Positions 5,212-6,535 of a stretch of DNA of 6,535 nucleotides are shown piece by piece. The notes beneath the pieces are model-generated. The model searched no databases and was not told the origin of the DNA. It saw only the letters and a list, made by a program, of their open reading frames with translations. Positions within the stretch are counted from its first letter, which is position 1, and each line of letters starts with the position of its first letter. Made by a program: the position numbers and the translations under genes. This stretch comes from Actinomycetes bacterium (lineage in GTDB: Bacteria; Actinomycetota; Actinomycetes; Actinomycetales; Cellulomonadaceae): positions 1 to 6,535 of the forward strand of contig JAEWYD010000046.1 of assembly GCA_023462275.1 (NCBI GenBank), written 5' to 3'.

Positions 5212-6060
5212 GTGCTGCGCATCGCCGTCCCGAACAAGGGCTCCCTGTCCGAGCCCGCCGTCGACATGCTCCGGGAGGCCGGGTACCGGCAGCGCCACGA
5301 CCCGCGCATCCTGGTGCTGCAGGACCCGGAGCACGACATCGAGTTCTTCTTCCTGCGCCCCCGCGACATCGCCGTGTACGTCGGCTCCGGCACGGTCGAC
5401 GCCGGCATCACCGGCCGGGACCTGCTTCTGGACTCGGGCGCCGACGCGGTGGAGCACATGCAGCTGGGTTTCGGCGGCTCGACGTTCCGCTTCGCGGCGC
5501 CCGCCGACGCCGTCAGCTCGCTGGAGCAGATCCACGGCCGCCGCGTCGCCACCTCCTACCCCGTGCTGGTGGACGGGTACCTGCGCGAGCGGGGGATCGA
5601 GGCCCGCGTGATCCGTCTCGATGGCGCCGTGGAGTCCGCCGTGCAGCTCGGTGTCGCGGAGGTCGTGGCGGACGTGGTCTCGACCGGCACGACCCTGCGC
5701 GGCGCCGGGCTGAGCGTCTTCGGCGAGCCGATCCTGGAGTCGGAGGCCGTGCTGATCCGGCCGCGCGCGCAGGTCGAGGTGCCCCAGGGCCTCGAGGTGC
5801 TCGCCCGCCGGCTCCAGGGTGTCCTGGTGGCCCGCCAGTACGTGCTGATGGACTACGACGTGCCCAGCGCTCTCGTCGAGCAGGCCGTCGCGGTGACCCC
5901 GGGCCTGGAGTCGCCCACCGTGTCGCCGCTGCACAACGGCGACTGGTCGGCGGTGCGGGCCATGGTGCCGCGCAAGGAGACCAACCGCGTGATGGACGCG
6001 TTGTACGACCTCGGCGCCCGGGCGATCCTGGTCACCTCGATCCACGCCTGCCGCCTGTAG
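5212..6060 (+). CDS. hisG: ATP phosphoribosyltransferase, long form (HisG-L)
   Basis: First and committed enzyme of histidine synthesis; joins ATP and PRPP to make phosphoribosyl-ATP and is normally feedback-inhibited by histidine. The 282 residues match the long form, which carries its own C-terminal regulatory ACT-like domain and needs no HisZ. Visible landmarks are LRIAVPNKGSLSEPA at the N-terminus, RDIAVYVGSGTVDAGITGRDLL, LGFGGSTFRFAAP, VIRLDGAVESAVQLGVAEVV, and the PRPP-binding loop DVVSTGTTL at 154-162. The regulatory domain (about 205-282) contains LMDYDVPSALVEQA, VTPGLESPTVSPL, WSAVRAMVPRKETNRVMD and the closing GARAILVTSIHACRL. The GTG at 5212 has an SD at 5202-5206 and gives the family's usual MLRIAVPNKG start. 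It ends 10 nt before a perfect 10-bp hairpin. Confidence 0.97.
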   Translation: MLRIAVPNKGSLSEPAVDMLREAGYRQRHDPRILVLQDPEHDIEFFFLRPRDIAVYVGSGTVDAGITGRDLLLDSGADAVEHMQLGFGGSTFRFAAPADAVSSLEQIHGRRVATSYPVLVDGYLRERGIEARVIRLDGAVESAVQLGVAEVVADVVSTGTTLRGAGLSVFGEPILESEAVLIRPRAQVEVPQGLEVLARRLQGVLVARQYVLMDYDVPSALVEQAVAVTPGLESPTVSPLHNGDWSAVRAMVPRKETNRVMDALYDLGARAILVTSIHACRL

Positions 6061-6070
6061 CGCTCACGAA

Positions 6071-6097
6071 CCTCGGCGGCCGGTCACGCCGCCGAGG
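6071..6097 (+). terminator. Perfect 10-bp hairpin after hisG, possible terminator
   Basis: CCTCGGCGGC at 6071-6080 pairs without mismatch with GCCGCCGAGG at 6088-6097 around a 7-nt loop. It starts 10 nt after the hisG stop. No T-tract follows; instead the 3' arm runs into GGAGGG at 6097-6102, the SD of the next gene. It may end his transcripts, influence translation of the next gene, or both. Confidence 0.45.
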
Positions 6098-6106
6098 GAG
6101 GGCCGC

Positions 6107-6535
6107 ATGGCGGACGCCTACCGTCCGTTCCGGCCGCGCGCCGGCCGGGTGGTGCCGTTCGTCCTGGCCGCGGCGCTCGGGGCGATGATGCTCGGGATCG
6201 CGGCGTTCCTGCCGCAGATCACGGGCGGCCCGGCCAGCGGCGTCGACCGGGCCGCGACGGCGCTGTTCGGCCTCGGCTCGGCCGCGTTCCTCGCGCGCCT
6301 CGGCGGCGTGCGGGCCGACGTCACGCCGCAGGGCCTGACGGTGCGCAACCTCGCGCGGTCACGCCCCCTCGCGTGGGCCGAGGTGGTGTCCGTGAGCTTC
6401 GGGCCGGACCGGCCGTGGGTCCAGCTGGACCTCGCGGACGGCGGGACGCTCGCCGTCATGGCGATCCAGCGGGCCGACGGCGCGTGGGCGCGCGCGGAGG
6501 CGCGGCGGCTCGCGACGCTCGTGGAGCACCACACC
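6107..6535 (+). CDS. PH domain-containing membrane protein (3' truncated by window)
   Basis: The frame opens at ATG 6107 with SD GGAGGG at 6097-6102 and runs without a stop to the window edge, giving 143 visible residues. An arginine-rich start (MADAYRPFRPRAGR) precedes a first hydrophobic segment at about 14-36 (VVPFVLAAALGAMMLGIAAF) and a second at about 51-66 (ATALFGLGSAAFLARL), so two membrane passes with the C-terminal domain in the cytoplasm are likely. The rest fits the small bacterial PH-like domain of actinobacterial proteins of the 'low molecular weight protein antigen 6' type: VTPQGLTVRNL, LAWAEVVSVSFGPDRPWVQLDLADGGTLAVMAIQRADG, then a closing helix. The family has no established function. 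Its position just downstream of hisG is, as I recall, common in actinobacteria. The family assignment is from motif memory. Confidence 0.85.
   Translation, partial: MADAYRPFRPRAGRVVPFVLAAALGAMMLGIAAFLPQITGGPASGVDRAATALFGLGSAAFLARLGGVRADVTPQGLTVRNLARSRPLAWAEVVSVSFGPDRPWVQLDLADGGTLAVMAIQRADGAWARAEARRLATLVEHHT

Noticed and set aside
1..6535. Search for mobile elements, CRISPR repeats, tRNA or rRNA genes, toxin-antitoxin or defence genes, or a novel system
   Set aside because: Almost all of the window is explained by recognised core-metabolism genes and short regulatory gaps; no direct or inverted terminal repeats, spaced repeats or foreign-looking composition were seen.

Overview
The window reads as a stretch of GC-rich actinobacterial chromosome. 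Support for this comes from very high G+C with strongly GC-biased third codon positions, GTG starts, TANNNT-like -10 boxes directly before start codons, and protein motifs that resemble mycobacterial and other actinobacterial homologues. A Micrococcales genus such as Cellulomonas would fit, but that is a guess from protein style. All genes lie on the + strand. No mobile element, CRISPR array, tRNA or rRNA gene, or sign of recent transfer is visible.

Layout: (1) 1-393, the 3' end of an RsmB-type 16S rRNA m5C methyltransferase gene. (2) 442-1107, rpe (ribulose-5-phosphate 3-epimerase), probably with its own promoter and a leaderless GTG start. (3) 1108-1393, intergenic region holding a weak hairpin, a putative extended -10 promoter, an FMN (RFN) riboswitch at 1190-1315 and a possible Shine-Dalgarno (SD) sequestering hairpin. 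(4) 1394-4819, a tightly coupled riboflavin operon ribD-ribE-ribBA-ribH, with each junction overlapping by 1 to 4 nt. (5) 4820-4898, two tandem GC hairpins and a -10-like box. (6) 4899-6060, hisE and hisG, the long-form ATP phosphoribosyltransferase. (7) 6071-6097, a perfect 10-bp hairpin. (8) 6107 to the window end, a two-TM membrane protein with a bacterial PH-like domain, truncated by the window.

The four rib genes encode the pathway from GTP and ribulose 5-phosphate to riboflavin, except for the dephosphorylation step. RibBA opens GTP and makes dihydroxybutanone phosphate, RibD deaminates and reduces the pyrimidine, RibH condenses the two branches to lumazine, and RibE dismutates lumazine to riboflavin. 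The flavin product FMN would feed back through the riboswitch. Rpe sits just upstream and acts on ribulose 5-phosphate, the RibB substrate. HisG and HisE consume PRPP and ATP, so the cluster is linked by pentose-phosphate and purine precursors.

I looked for an undescribed system and did not find one. This is a core-metabolism locus. The points worth a second look are regulatory (leaderless starts, the riboswitch expression platform, junction hairpins), a variant active-site loop in the RibB domain, and the uncharacterised PH-domain membrane protein next to hisG.
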